From positions 340,501-404,500 of the forward strand of contig JAOTON010001682.1 of the NCBI GenBank assembly GCA_034440635.1: a DNA stretch of 64,000 nucleotides, written 5' to 3'. Position 1 is the first letter of the stretch. Every line of letters begins with the position of its first letter. Positions 48,301-58,482 of the stretch are shown piece by piece. The notes beneath the pieces were generated by a model that worked only from the letters and a program-made list of their open reading frames with translations, was not told the DNA's origin and searched no databases. The position numbers were made by a program, and so were the translations under genes. The DNA comes from Lepas anatifera (Eukaryota; Arthropoda; Thecostraca; Lepadidae).

Positions 48301-50908
48301 GAGCCCCTGGATACTGATTCGCGGGGCTCCTAAGACCAAGCTCGGGGTTCCACTTAGATCAGGTTCGAGGGCACCCTCATGCTTGCGCTTTTCTCAGGAG
48401 TAACTCGATACTGATGTTCGGGGGACCCCCAGATCAACATTCGTAGCCCCCCCGAGACCAATGCTCAGTACTCTGGAGCCCCTCGATACCAATGCTCCGG
48501 GGCCCAAGCCTGGGCCCCTGAGACCAAACTCTGGGTCCCATGGGGCCAATTCTCGTGACTTGCTCATAAGTCCTCTCGATATCGATAGTCAGGGGACACC
48601 CCGAGATCAATATTGCCGCCCCCCCCCACTTCCCGAGATCAATGTTCGCTGCTCCGGAGCCATCGATACCAATGCTCGGGGGATCCCTGAGGCCAGCTCT
48701 GGGGCTCCCTAAGACCAAGATCGAAAGGCCCGTGAGACCAAGCCCGGGCCCCCGAGACCAAGCTCGGAAGGCCCGTGAGACCAAGCTCGGGTCCCCTGCT
48801 GCCAAGCTTGGTGGCCCCTGAGACCAAGCTTGGGGGACCTGAGACCAAGCTCGAGGAGCCCTCTGAGACCAAGCTCGGGAGGCCGGAGACCAAGCTCGGG
48901 GGTCCCCTGGTACCAAACTCGGAGGGCCCCGTGACACCAAGCTTGGGGCCCCCTTAGACCCAGATCAAAAGGCCCGTGAGACTCAAGCTCGGGGGGTGTC
49001 CTGAGACCAAGCTCGGGGGTCCTTGAGACCAAGCTCGGGGACCCCTAAGACCATGTTCGGGGGTTCCCTGAGACCAAACTCGGGGTCCCCTGAGACCAAG
49101 CTCGGAGGCCCCTAAAACCAAACTCGGAAGGCCCCCTGAGACCAAGACAGAAAGGCCCCTGAGGCTAAGCTCGGGGGTCCCTGAGACCAAGCTAAGGGAC
49201 CCTGAGACCAAGATCGAAAGGCCCGTGAGTTTAAAGCTCGGGGGCCCCTAACACCAAGCTCGGAGGGCCCCTGAGACCAAGCTTGGAGGCCCCCTGAGAC
49301 GAAGTTCGGATTTCCCTTGAGACCAAGCGCGGGGGCCCCTGAGACCAAGATAGAAAAACCCCTGAGACTAAGCTCGGAGGTCCCTGAGACCAAGCTAGGG
49401 GGACCCTGAGACCAAGATCGAAAGGCCCGTGAGACTAAAGCTAGGGGCCCCTGAGACCAAGCTCGGGGCCCCTGAGACCGAGCTCAGGGGCCCCCGAGAT
49501 CAATGTCCGGTTCCCTAGGGTCTCGATACCGATGATCAGGGGCCCCCTGAGACCAAGTTTGGGAGTCCCCTGAGACCAACCTGGGGGCCCTAACACCGAG
49601 CTGGGGGCCCCTGAGACTGAGCTCGGAGGACGCCTGAGACCAAGCTCGGGGGCCTCTGAGACCAAGATCAAAAGGCCCGTGAGATTAAGCTCGGGGCCCC
49701 TGAGACCCAGCTCAGGGGGCCCTGAGATCCATGTTCGGTACTCTGGAGCCCTCGATACCGATGATCGGGGATCCCCAGAGACCAGGCTCGGAAAGCCCGT
49801 GAGACCAAGCTCGGGGGCCCCTGAGACCAAGCTTGGGGGGCCCCTGAGACCAAGTCCGGAGGTCCCTTGAGACCAAGCTCGGGGGCCCCGGAGACCAAGC
49901 TCGGGGCCCCCTGAGACCGAGCTTGGGGCCCCTGAGACTAAGCTCAGGAGGCCCGTGAGACCAAGCTCGGGGGCCTTCTGAGACCAAGCTCGGGGGGCCC
50001 TGAGACCAAGTTCGGAGGTCCCTTGAGACCAAGCTTGGGCGCTCCCTGAGACCAAGCTCGGGGACCTCTGAGACCAAGCTCGGGGGCCCCTGAGACTAAG
50101 CTCACGGGGCCCGTAAGACCAAGCTTGGGGACCCCTGACATCAAGCTCGGAGGTCCCTTGAGACCAGCCTCGGGGGAGGGGAAGGCCTGAGATCGTGCTC
50201 GGAGGGCCCCCTGAGACCAAAATCGAAAGGCCCGTGAGATTAAACTCGGGGCCTCTGAGACCAAGCTTGGGGGGCCCCTGAGACCGAGTCCGGAGGTCCC
50301 TTGAGACCAAGCTCAGGGGCCCCTGAGACCAAGCTCAGGGCCCCCTGAGACCGATGTAGGGGCCCCTGAGACCAAGCTCAGGAGGCCCCTGAGACCAAGT
50401 TCGGAGGTCCCTTGAGACCAGGCTCGGCAGCCCCTGAGACAAAGCTCGGGGGCCCTCTGAGACCGAGCTCGGAAAGCCCGTGAGACCAAGCTCGGGGGCC
50501 CCTGAGACCAAGTTTGGAGGTCCCTTGAGACCAAGCTTGGGCGCTCCCTGAGACCAAGCTCGGGGACCTCTGAGACCAAGCTCGGGGGCCCGTGAGACTA
50601 AGCTCACGGGGCCCGTAAGACCAAGCTTGGGGCCCCTGACACTAAGCTCGGAGGTCCCTTGAGACCAACCTCGGGGGGGCCTGAGATCAAGCTCGGAGGG
50701 CCCCCTGAGACCAAGCTCAGGGGGCCCGAGAGCAAGCTCGGAGGTCCCTTGAGACCAACCTCGGGGAGGGGGGCTGAGATAGAGCTCGGAGGGCCCCCTG
50801 AGACCAGGCTCAGGGGGCCCCCGAGACCAATGCTCGTGTTTTCCAGTACAAAAGGTCAGCCCAAGGGGGGTCCGCGGACCCCAAGGACCCCCCTTGGCTA
50901 CGCCACTG
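45313..50908. mobile_element. Large hAT-type non-autonomous element carrying a minisatellite
   Basis: The left end CAGTGGCGTAGCCAGG and right end CCTTGGCTACGCCACTG are inverted repeats. The 8-mer GCGGTAGT is repeated exactly at 45305-45312 and 50909-50916. An 8-bp duplication with CAGTGGCG ends indicates hAT. The target is the conserved NYR-(G/P)-ISLL segment of the host retrotransposon, and removing the element plus one duplication would restore the frame there. No transposase was recognised. Most of the interior is a GC-rich minisatellite. Confidence 0.9.
46690..50840. repeat. GC-rich GAGACCAAGCTCGGGG minisatellite (about 4.1 kb)
   Basis: Tandem units of about 21-27 bp, consensus CCCCTGAGACCAAGCTCGGG. 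Units on the left (46690-48130) are highly diverged (GAGACTAACTCTCGGG and similar). Units at 48700-50840 are homogeneous. A non-repeat segment at about 48130-48220 separates two blocks. Because the unit lacks stops in several frames it generates long spurious minus-strand frames (GLRGPELGLRGP, SLVSGAP, AWSQGP). Confidence 0.92.
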
Positions 50909-51819
50909 GCGGTAGTTGCCTGGGTTCTTTTTGTCTCCTTTTTTGTGAGTGGGAATGACATTTGCATCCTTCCAAATATGTGGGAAAACGCCTTGAGCGA
51001 CTGACAATTTGAAAATGATTTCGAGAGGCACTGCCAATTCGGCAGCACACTCATGCAAAATTCTGGCGCTCAGATTGTCGGGCCCGCACGCTTTGTGCTT
51101 TCCAATGCTAGATAGCAGGGCCTGAACTTTGCCTGGGGGAACTGTAAACTCTTGAAGAATGGAACAGTGAAAGTCCGGGGCGTTTGGCAGCGTGTCAACG
51201 TTGGTATCCGAAAATTTGGAGGCGAAGGTTTCGTTGAAAATATTTGCGCATTTGGTGGGATCTGAAAATTGTTGACTGTTTGCGACAAGAACGCGTGGAC
51301 GTTGATGGACGATTTCAATGAGTTTATAAAGGACCAGAAACGTTTTGGGTTCTCACGGAAGTCACCAACGATGCCCAGTAAGTAATTACGATATTTCGCG
51401 TTAGATAAAGCTTTAAAATTGTTTCTTGCTTTACTAAATACAAGATCGCTTTCTGGAGAAGGGTCGCGCTTTTTACACGGTGTGCATGGTCTTTGTCCCT
51501 AAGAGCACGCTGCACGTCCCGGTCAAACCAGGGAGGAAATCGTTTGGAACGTGAAACCGTTGGGACAAAATCGGCTATGGCAGCGTTCACAAGATCGTAA
51601 AAGATCGCAACAGCTTCGTTCACACCCAAGTCACGAAACAGAAGCCAGTGCAAACAACGCAGAGAGGCACGCAGGCCATCGAAATCCGCTCTGCGGTAAT
51701 CAAAACCCGTCGTTCTGGTGACTTTCGGCACTTTCACGGAGAACGTTCGGAACTGAGAAATGGTTTGATGATGATCAGAGTCAAAAGTGCCATCAGATAC
51801 AACAGTTGGGGAGGTCATG

Positions 51820-52345
51820 CTGGAGAACATGTTGCCAGCATACCACCATGTTGTTGCCCTGACAGAAACGTGGCTGAATCAGGATGTAGCAGACACCGAG
51901 CTCCAAGTTGGCTGGGACACCCACGTCTGGTTTAGAAGGGATCGTCCAACACATGGTGGCGGCGTTGCCTGCGCCATCGCATCGCACCTTCAGCCAGCAC
52001 GCCGTCAAGATCTGGAGCCGGCGGACACTGAAGTATTAGTGGTGCAGATCGGCGATCACAGCACTATCTTTGTCGCGGTTTGTTATCGGGCACCAGACAG
52101 AGACAGCGACATTGAAGCGTTGTGTGAGTGTTTTGGTAAGCTCAGTGCGACAGGTAGCCCGACCATTGTAGTTGGTGATTTCAATTTACCGGAAATTGTA
52201 TGGCCGCGCCAGGGTGGTCCTGTTTTAGACGTTAGATCACGCCGAGCTCTTTTATTTTTAGATTATCTTGACAGTGCTGGTTTTACACAGTCTGTTCATG
52301 CCCCCACTAGGGGTGACGCCTGTCTAGATCTAGTCTTGTCCCATG
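51820..52345 (+). pseudogene. AP-type endonuclease segment of the retrotransposon, inverted
   Basis: The plus strand encodes VVALTETWLNQDV, GGGVACAIAS, FVAVCYRAPDRD, PTIVVGDFNLPEIVWP and GDACLDLVLSHG, in the correct order for the AP endonuclease of non-LTR elements. The next expected motif, SDH, lies on the opposite strand at about 51770. The N-terminal part before ETWL is missing. The segment is therefore inverted relative to its own reverse transcriptase. Confidence 0.85.
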
Positions 52346-53188
52346 GGGAGGTCATGCTCATACATGGGGAGGTCATACAACAATGAGGAGGTCATGCACT
52401 ACACATGACCTTGGGTCACCAATATCAAAAAATCCCGGAACATATGTTATAGCTCCTGATGGGCCCAATATGTGGTATGAGTTTCAACTTGATCAATTAA
52501 CCCTCCTTTTAGTTATGCAGTCCCAAGCATTTTTGAGGTGAGGTCACTTCACCTGGCCTGGTGACCTGACCTGATATGACCTTGAGCTAGAATTTTCAGG
52601 AAAGATGTAAAATGATGAAGGTACAGCTAAACTAAGTTTGGCGGCGCGCAGCGCCGCCATTTTTTGGCTACTTCGGAAAAACCCGATGAGGGTCTAAAAA
52701 GATCCCCCACCCGGGCGAAGGTTAATGTAGGTCATCATAGCCAAAAGAAACAGTTTAAAGCGTGTTTTCCTAGCCTTCTTGGCTTTTAAGATCTTGGTGA
52801 AGGGCCACTATAAGAGCCCACACCCCACCCCCTCGCCGCGCGTTGACCCCGCACTCCACGGTGCTGTGATGAATTGTCTGAGATAAGCACGTACCCCCTC
52901 CACCCTCCCCACGTCAAAGCCTAAGGCAGCGTCAGCGCCTGTTTGTTGTTGTTTTTTTGAGCCTCTGGGGCGCCTCGACTTTTAGTTCATTTTATGCTCA
53001 TAGTTGAATAAAACGCCGGAGGCAATCCTGCCCAGGCGGTCAATATGAAGCACCATATGAGTAAAGGAGCGCCAACCGATAAAAAACAGACTGCCAAACC
53101 GTCATTCCCCAGAGTACTTCCACCACAAACTTCAGAGATGTTCCATATTCCGAGATTCACAACAGTTTGTAATAATGATACTTGGGGT

Positions 53189-53384
53189 GGGGCGGTAGTG
53201 GGGTGGTCAGCGTAGCTGGCTTCCACGCAGCCGACCTGGGTTCAAGGCCCGGTGGCCTCCCTGAACAAGGAGCAAGCTGGCTCCCGAGAAACCCTTCCAA
53301 CAGGGAAAAAGTTGGAGATGCCATATGACCCTGTCAGTCGGTACATCTATAAGCCCCAAAAAGTATCAATAATACTTTTGAGGG
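53189..53384 (+). repeat. tRNA-derived SINE
   Basis: The order is GGGGCGGTAGTGGGGTGG, GGTTCAAGGCCCGG, CCCTGAACAAGGAGCAAG, CTTCCAACAGGG and CCATATGACCCTGTCAG, with an AT-rich tail. It meets an inverted copy tail to tail. Confidence 0.75.
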
Positions 53385-53555
53385 CTTAGTAAACTCACCA
53401 AATGCTACAATTATATGGCGTCACCAACTCTTTCTATATCAGAAGGTTCTGTCGGAGCCAGATTACTCTTTGTTCAGGGAATCCGCCGGGCCTTGAACCC
53501 GGGCCGGCCGCGTGGAAAGTGATCTCGCTAACTACTCCACTGCCAGGTGCCCACA
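53385..53555 (-). repeat. tRNA-derived SINE, inverted neighbour
   Basis: On the minus strand: GGCAGTGGAGTAGTTAGCG, B-box GGGTTCAAGGCCC, TTCCCTGAACAAAGAG and AAAGAGTTGGTGACGCC. It lies tail to tail with the copy at 53189. Confidence 0.7.
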
Positions 53556-53673
53556 ACAAGCTGTTCGCATATTGCATTCTTGTGCCTTTCTTCCCATTCG
53601 ATCCGGCTATCTAAGACCTTTATGTGGGGAGAAGCGGACAACTGTGGCGTTCCTTTCCATGTAGGAGCCCTGC

Positions 53674-53867
53674 ATGGGCGCCGAAAGTGGGGGGGACGGG
53701 GGACGCGTCCCCCTGTTGGCCAACCGGAGGGGACGTCCCCCTCAAATGTTTTGGGTCATTCGTCATTAATGCTGTTAGGTACCGAATATTCTCAAAATTC
53801 GCCTAACCCGGTCAGCACTAGCCCGAGTCCGTCCCCTCCTGCGAAAATTCCGTGGCGGCGCCCCTGG
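53674..53867 (+). mobile_element. Short GC-rich MITE, family F copy 2
   Basis: ATGGGCGCCGAAAG to GTGGCGGCGCCCCTGG, matching the copy at 19840 along its length, including GTTGGCCAACC and CAAAATTCGCC. Flanking duplication is weak. Confidence 0.6.
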
Positions 53868-54013
53868 CCACCTGACTCTCGGTCCAGGATATCCCCATCA
53901 CTGATGGCAGAAGAATGCAGCACATGCTGCCAGACATTGTGAGCGCTTCCAATGTTTTCTGGCGAACCAAAGTGTCTTATTGACTGAGGGAGCTCCCGCT
54001 GAGCCCTCCACAC

Positions 54014-54174
54014 CAGTGGCAGACACAAGCGGGACTAGGGACTCAAGCCCCCTCCCCCCACTCCCGAAGTGTAAGAGTGCCTATAGTTAATGCATATCCG
54101 AAGCTATTCAGAAGCAACGGTGGGGAGGCTTGAGCCCCTAGCCTCCCCCGAATTTTTTCCTGGATCCGCCACTG
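54014..54174. mobile_element. hAT-like MITE, 161 bp
   Basis: It starts CAGTGGCAGACACAAG and ends CCTGGATCCGCCACTG. Flanks CTCCACAC and CTCGACAT match at 6 of 8. It is related to the element at 23590. It lies about 400 bp upstream of the intact gene and could sit in its promoter region. Confidence 0.7.
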
Positions 54175-54583
54175 CTCGACATCCACACTTTCTTTCCCTT
54201 GAGTCACTAACATCGAAGTCTTGTATTTGATGTTTCCACACCCCACGTTAGGAAATGCTTTCTTTGGGCTTGAACACGGGGGCGCCATCGCTTTCCGTTA
54301 AGCGATTCTATGTTCAAGGTATAGGCCTATCCGAATTCTCGGCCCGCGGTGCCTCCCATCGACGTAGGAGGGGGCGGACCGCCATCTATCGTCGGCTAGC
54401 AACCAGTAAACGTACGCTGCTACACAGTTCGATCCTGCAACATATCATTGCTGCTTCTGCAGTGTCGTCGTGTGGAGGCGTTTCTCGTCAGGCGGCGGAT
54501 CGCATCAGGCGGCGAAGAAGTGGAGGACGAGGTTGGCGAGCCGTCGTGAAGCTGCCGCAGAGTAAAAATCTCCTCCTGAGATC

Positions 54584-56104
54584 ATGGCTCACGTTTCGAT
54601 TGCTCGTCAGTTTCGTTTGCTTTTCTGCGATGTCATCATTGTATCTTTAGTTATCGCTCAATCCCTTGGTGCACACAAATATGCCCTTGGTCGCCACCGT
54701 CACGGCAAGAAGATCACTGGACAACTGCCTCTGGAAGAGTTCATGGTCAGTAAAGTACAGCACTGCTTGAGACACTGCACCCTCTTTCCCGAGTGCCAGG
54801 CCATGAACTTCGGCACCATCTCAAGCACAATCAGCTGTCAGCTATTCTCCGAACAGGCTTGTGCTGGATATCAGCTAGAAGATGATGGAGCTGTCACCTA
54901 TTATGACGTCACTGATGGACCCGGCAGGAAGGCAGAAATGGAGCAGCGTTACTCCAATGACCCTGTTTGTACTCAACAGGGTTATTGTTCGGCATCGTGC
55001 AGGGCAACTGAACCAGGAGGTTTGTGCAAGGCCGATAGCCACTGCGATTTAGCAACATTCATCCCCTACGGCTGCTATGACGGGCACTGCAGGTTCGAGG
55101 GCTTCTGGGAAGTGTATCACGGGTTCTCTCTGCCATACCGCCTTGGCTGGCAGATAAGTCCTGGTAAAAGCCAGATAAAGCGTCTACGCTCGGATGTCTG
55201 TAGTCTGGATGTTGGCGTGATGCTCGGAGGCAACATGACAGAGATCAGGATCCAAGGCTATGATACACAAGATGGAGACTATATTGTGTTTAAGCTGGGG
55301 GAAGACTTGATCACGCTCGCATCAAGTAAAAACTGGAGCACAACGGAAATCACGTCGCAAGCTACGGCTGGTATGGTTACTCCAGGAGAACTTCGCAGGC
55401 TTGTAATCTCCTGGTGCGAAGGAAACATGGCAGTTGGAACTCTGCAGGAACGCGCGAGCATCACCGGCCAGGCAGACATCGAAGGCAAGACCTTCGATTT
55501 CATTTTGGTGAGTAGTTTTGGGAGGCCCTCCGTGTTGGATTTCCACTCTGGGGGCGTAGCGGACATCTGGCTGTTTGAAGAACAAGGTTCAGGAGAGGAT
55601 CCCGTGTTCGAGATCCTCGCAGGAAGCTACATTTCTCTTCGCATCAGTCCCACAACTGATATCACTGTCAAGTTTGACTGCAAGGCAGCCAGCTATACAC
55701 ATGTTGCCTTTGACCACGACGATACTGAGACAAGGCCCCTGGTCTGCCTCGGCTGCAAGCAAAACACGGCCATAAAATTAGCGTCCGTAAATAAACAAGA
55801 CATGAAGTGGACGAACATTGATTATACTCTCACCACCGGCCCAATCTTGAACGAGAATGAGTTCAACACCTTCACAATCCGCTACGGCAGCGGCGTCGCC
55901 ACTGTCCACAAGAACGACGACATCATCTATTCGGCAAACGCTACCACATCTCTGATTTTTGACACAGTCATCATCGGATCGACAGTTACGCCGCAAAGCG
56001 TGCGTCTGGCCCGCTATGATCCACGCTGGAGGACAGATACTTGGCGTACGGAGGGAAGAGGCTTCATGAGTGGACGGCCGGGAGACAACTGGCAGGCTCA
56101 GTGA
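54584..56104 (+). CDS. Secreted PAN/apple-like, Cys-knot and double FAMeT-like domain protein
   Basis: This is an intact 506-residue frame with no internal stop. Residues 12-29 form a hydrophobic signal peptide (CDVIIVSLVIAQSLGA), so the product is probably secreted. Residues 58-108 carry five cysteines (61, 65, 71, 85, 93) in a PAN/apple-like arrangement including CLRHCTLFPECQAMNF. Residues 129-169 hold seven cysteines (129, 135, 139, 148, 154, 164, 169), a small disulfide-rich knot. Residues about 172-335 and 340-480 look like two tandem modules of the FAMeT (Methyltransf_FA) fold, with FWEVYHGFSLPYRL, VISWCEGNMAVG and FTIRYGSGVATVHK. Despite the name, animal extracellular versions are thought to be binding modules. 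Sequons lie at N217, N250 and N452. The start was chosen because the signal peptide follows it directly. No intron is needed. An extracellular recognition or adhesion role is inference. Confidence 0.85.
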   Translation: MAHVSIARQFRLLFCDVIIVSLVIAQSLGAHKYALGRHRHGKKITGQLPLEEFMVSKVQHCLRHCTLFPECQAMNFGTISSTISCQLFSEQACAGYQLEDDGAVTYYDVTDGPGRKAEMEQRYSNDPVCTQQGYCSASCRATEPGGLCKADSHCDLATFIPYGCYDGHCRFEGFWEVYHGFSLPYRLGWQISPGKSQIKRLRSDVCSLDVGVMLGGNMTEIRIQGYDTQDGDYIVFKLGEDLITLASSKNWSTTEITSQATAGMVTPGELRRLVISWCEGNMAVGTLQERASITGQADIEGKTFDFILVSSFGRPSVLDFHSGGVADIWLFEEQGSGEDPVFEILAGSYISLRISPTTDITVKFDCKAASYTHVAFDHDDTETRPLVCLGCKQNTAIKLASVNKQDMKWTNIDYTLTTGPILNENEFNTFTIRYGSGVATVHKNDDIIYSANATTSLIFDTVIIGSTVTPQSVRLARYDPRWRTDTWRTEGRGFMSGRPGDNWQAQ

Positions 56105-56157
56105 TGGCACAAGTCAAGGGAAAATCCGGCTCGGAGTACACAGATCACGGAGGAAGA

Positions 56158-56162
56158 CGGAC

Positions 56163-56197
<35 letters not shown>

Positions 56198-56326
56198 CAG
56201 GGAGAGAGAGAGGGAGAGACAGTGAGACAGAGAAAGATAGAGAGGGAGAAAAAAGTGGGAGAGAATGGGACATAGAAGAATGGAAGAGAGATGGAGAGAG
56301 AGAGACAGAGACAGAGAGAGAGAGGG

Positions 56327-56358
<32 letters not shown>

Positions 56359-56510
56359 AGAGAGAGGGAGAGAGAGAGGGGGGAGAAAAAAGTGGGAGAG
56401 AATGGGACATAGAAGAATGGAAGAGAGATGGAGAGAGAAGTAGAAAGGAAGATGGGAAGAGAGGTTGAGAAAGAGGAGGAGAGAGATAGGAAGAGGATGA
56501 GAGATAGAGA

Positions 56511-56544
<34 letters not shown>

Positions 56545-56600
56545 TAGAGAGAGAGAGAGAAAGAGAGAGAGAGAAAGACAGAGAAAGAGAGAGAGAGGGG
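56158..56600. repeat. Purine-rich (GA)n tract with internal duplication
   Basis: About 440 bp of almost pure A/G on the plus strand, starting some 55 bp after the stop codon of the upstream gene. A segment beginning GGGAGAAAAAAGTGGGAGAG occurs at 56244 and again 137 bp later at 56381. The tract may lie in the 3' untranslated region. Confidence 0.95.
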
Positions 56601-58200
56601 GAGAAATATGGGTTGGTGAAGACGGGACGACAGCTAAGTGAACTAAAGGCCCAAAAGAGTGGATATAGAAAGAAGAGAGGTGGTGGAGATGTCATGTCAT
56701 GTATGGCATGCATGTCATGTAGCTAGTTTAAACTGTCTTTGGTGAATTGTTTTGAAGCAAGAATATAGATGTGTTAAGTTTATTAGGATTGACGGGCTTT
56801 GTCCTTTTTGTCGTGATTGACCATGACCGCCGTCAGAGTAAATTATAAATCCTTCAGATTTCAACTTCATGGTCAAGAAATGATTAAGTGGTCATGTTCA
56901 GACTCTAGAGGAAGGGAAAACATCAAAACACCTTCCAATTATTTCGGTAGGAGCTTTTAAGTGAACAAACTTAGCAGCGCTACTGCGCAAGATATGTACC
57001 AAAGAGCATGTATGTCATGTACTAATCAAATGGATATGTTTTGTGTGACCATTTTGCGTTGATCTGATTCATATTATTACTGTCTAGCTGTTATGATTAG
57101 TTCTCATGGTTAGCAACTTGTGTTACAACGTGGCTTACAAAATGTTTTGAAATAATGTTCTTATGGATCCATCGTATTTACTTGTCAGCTAATGATAAAG
57201 CTTACCTGCTCAGAGTATTAAGGAGGACTCAACCTCTACGTCTGAGAAACATCTGCCATGATAAAGTAGGCTCAAGCCCTTGATATTAGAATCATCTACA
57301 TTAATGAAGTTACTCTGGGCCTGATATATTGTAGAAATTGTTTCTTTTTACACCAAGGCAGTGAGTTCCAATGAGGTTCATTGCCTCTCCACTGAAAAAT
57401 ATATAGACAAACTCTTGATTTATCAAATTGACAAGAAGTGGCAATGGAACCAATTTATTTTGAAGCCACTATGTTTTTCTTGTTATGGCAATTAGTACAA
57501 TGTGCATTATTGACCATTCTGATTTTGACCCGACTTGAGATCAGGTCAAGGTTAGGATATGTTTCGACATGGCAATGGTCTGCCATTCGATTGGGCTGGA
57601 GGAGGAGACTCTAATAATGATAAATATATTCTATATCTTTGCTATGTCAGTCTTTTTGGAAAACAAATTTCAGTTTGCATGCATCCTTGAACAGTTAACA
57701 CTCATTGATTTTTAGTGAATTCAAAAGTGACCTCATCAAAAATGGCATTTGATTTGTTTGGTAGATATCAGAATGGAATTGCTCGCGCAGGTTTGTCAAT
57801 ATCATTTGCTCTGCTTAGAAGTGTATTTTTTAGATTTAGGGCAGGGCGCATAACCCCCCTCCCCTCCCTTCCTCCGAAGGTGGTTCTGATCCTAGACGTG
57901 AACGGCTTACAATCATGAATAGTATACTTATTTGGAGCCAACATGTATAACTTATAAATGACCACTGTTTTGAAATACGTGGACTTTGCACGTGGACATA
58001 GGCTACCATTTTATGTAATACCAGATTGGTTAATTTTCTAGTGTTGTTTTCAGCTCAGCACAGTATAGAAGTGCAGAGTACTGCCGCAACCAAAATCTTA
58101 CAAAATTTTAGAAGGTTTTAACTCTTTAAAGTTTAATAGATTTTGCAGTGCTGAGCCGAGCAGCATGATTATAAGTTGATTAAATGTTTGATAGTCTGCC
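56601..58200. other. AT-rich unassigned stretch downstream of the gene
   Basis: No gene was recognised. It may include the 3' untranslated region of the 54584 gene, but no poly(A) site was confidently assigned. A few GGTCA motifs lie near 57540. Confidence 0.25.
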
Positions 58201-58476
58201 TCCTCGAATCCCGGATGCAAATTGAGCTAATACATTGAGATTATATATTCGGGTACAGCCCTTCATCAGAATCCTCATAATACAATAGATAAGAACACAA
58301 ATTATTGGTCAAAGTATAGCAAGTCATCAATTATTGGTCATATATGCGAGGTCTTGCTGCACTCTGACCCAGAATTTGAAATTTTACCTATTGTATAACG
58401 ATAATTCTGATGAAAGGCTGTGCCCGAATATATTATCTCAGCGTATTAGCTCTATATTGAATCCATGATTCGAGGA
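58201..58476. mobile_element. Foldback/MITE element with roughly 70-bp inverted arms
   Basis: Left arm 58201-58273 starts TCCTCGAATCCCGGATGC. Right arm 58404-58476 is its diverged reverse complement, ending GGATTCGAGGA-like. Matching interior marks are ATTCGGGTACAGCC and GGCTGTGCCCGAAT. Solo right arms recur at about 59818-59890 and 59931-60003. Confidence 0.7.
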
Positions 58477-58482
58477 GCCCTG

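Larger units (their letters stand above)
43822..52345 (-). mobile_element. Non-LTR retrotransposon with 5' inversion, split by a hAT-type element
   Basis: Without the internal 5.6-kb element it is about 2.9 kb. On the minus strand it encodes the end of an AP-type endonuclease (DSDHHQ near 51770), a linker (51830-51070, with frameshifts), reverse transcriptase fingers up to PGNYR at 50909, then from 45312 downward GISLLPLCSQILEKVI, SSQHGFLPNRSC, YTDYSSAFTSVNHTLL, GSVCGPLLF, SFADDLKLYHRI and the C-terminal domain (44571-43972). One frameshift lies near 44600. The rest of the endonuclease lies on the plus strand at 51820-52345. The catalytic FADD box is intact. It inserted into family B copy 4. 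Confidence 0.85.
42318..52725 (-). mobile_element. TTAA-bounded element, family B copy 4, split by nested insertions
   Basis: Three pieces of one inverted family B element are recognisable: 42318-43021, about 43665-43821 and about 52346-52725. Concatenated they total roughly the 1.2 kb of the copy at 103. The interruptions are a retrotransposon fragment (43022-43665) and a larger retrotransposon (43822-52345), which itself contains a 5.6-kb hAT-type element. The right end CCCGGGCGAAGGTTAA closes it. Confidence 0.85.

Noticed and set aside
49441..50310. 289-codon minus-strand frame and several overlapping 80-240-codon frames
   Set aside because: These are products of a GC-rich minisatellite unit lacking stops in several frames. 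All three frames read repetitive GLRGPEL, SLVSGAP or AWSQGP strings.
46690..50840. CRISPR array
   Set aside because: Units are contiguous and variable without unique spacers, and the genome is eukaryotic.
54255..54650. 131-codon frame overlapping the start of the intact gene
   Set aside because: It is in a different frame, lacks motifs, and overlaps the signal peptide region of the better-supported gene.
56114..56713. 199-codon serine/leucine-rich minus-strand frame and plus-strand arginine/glutamate frames
   Set aside because: Translation of the GA/CT microsatellite; no protein character.
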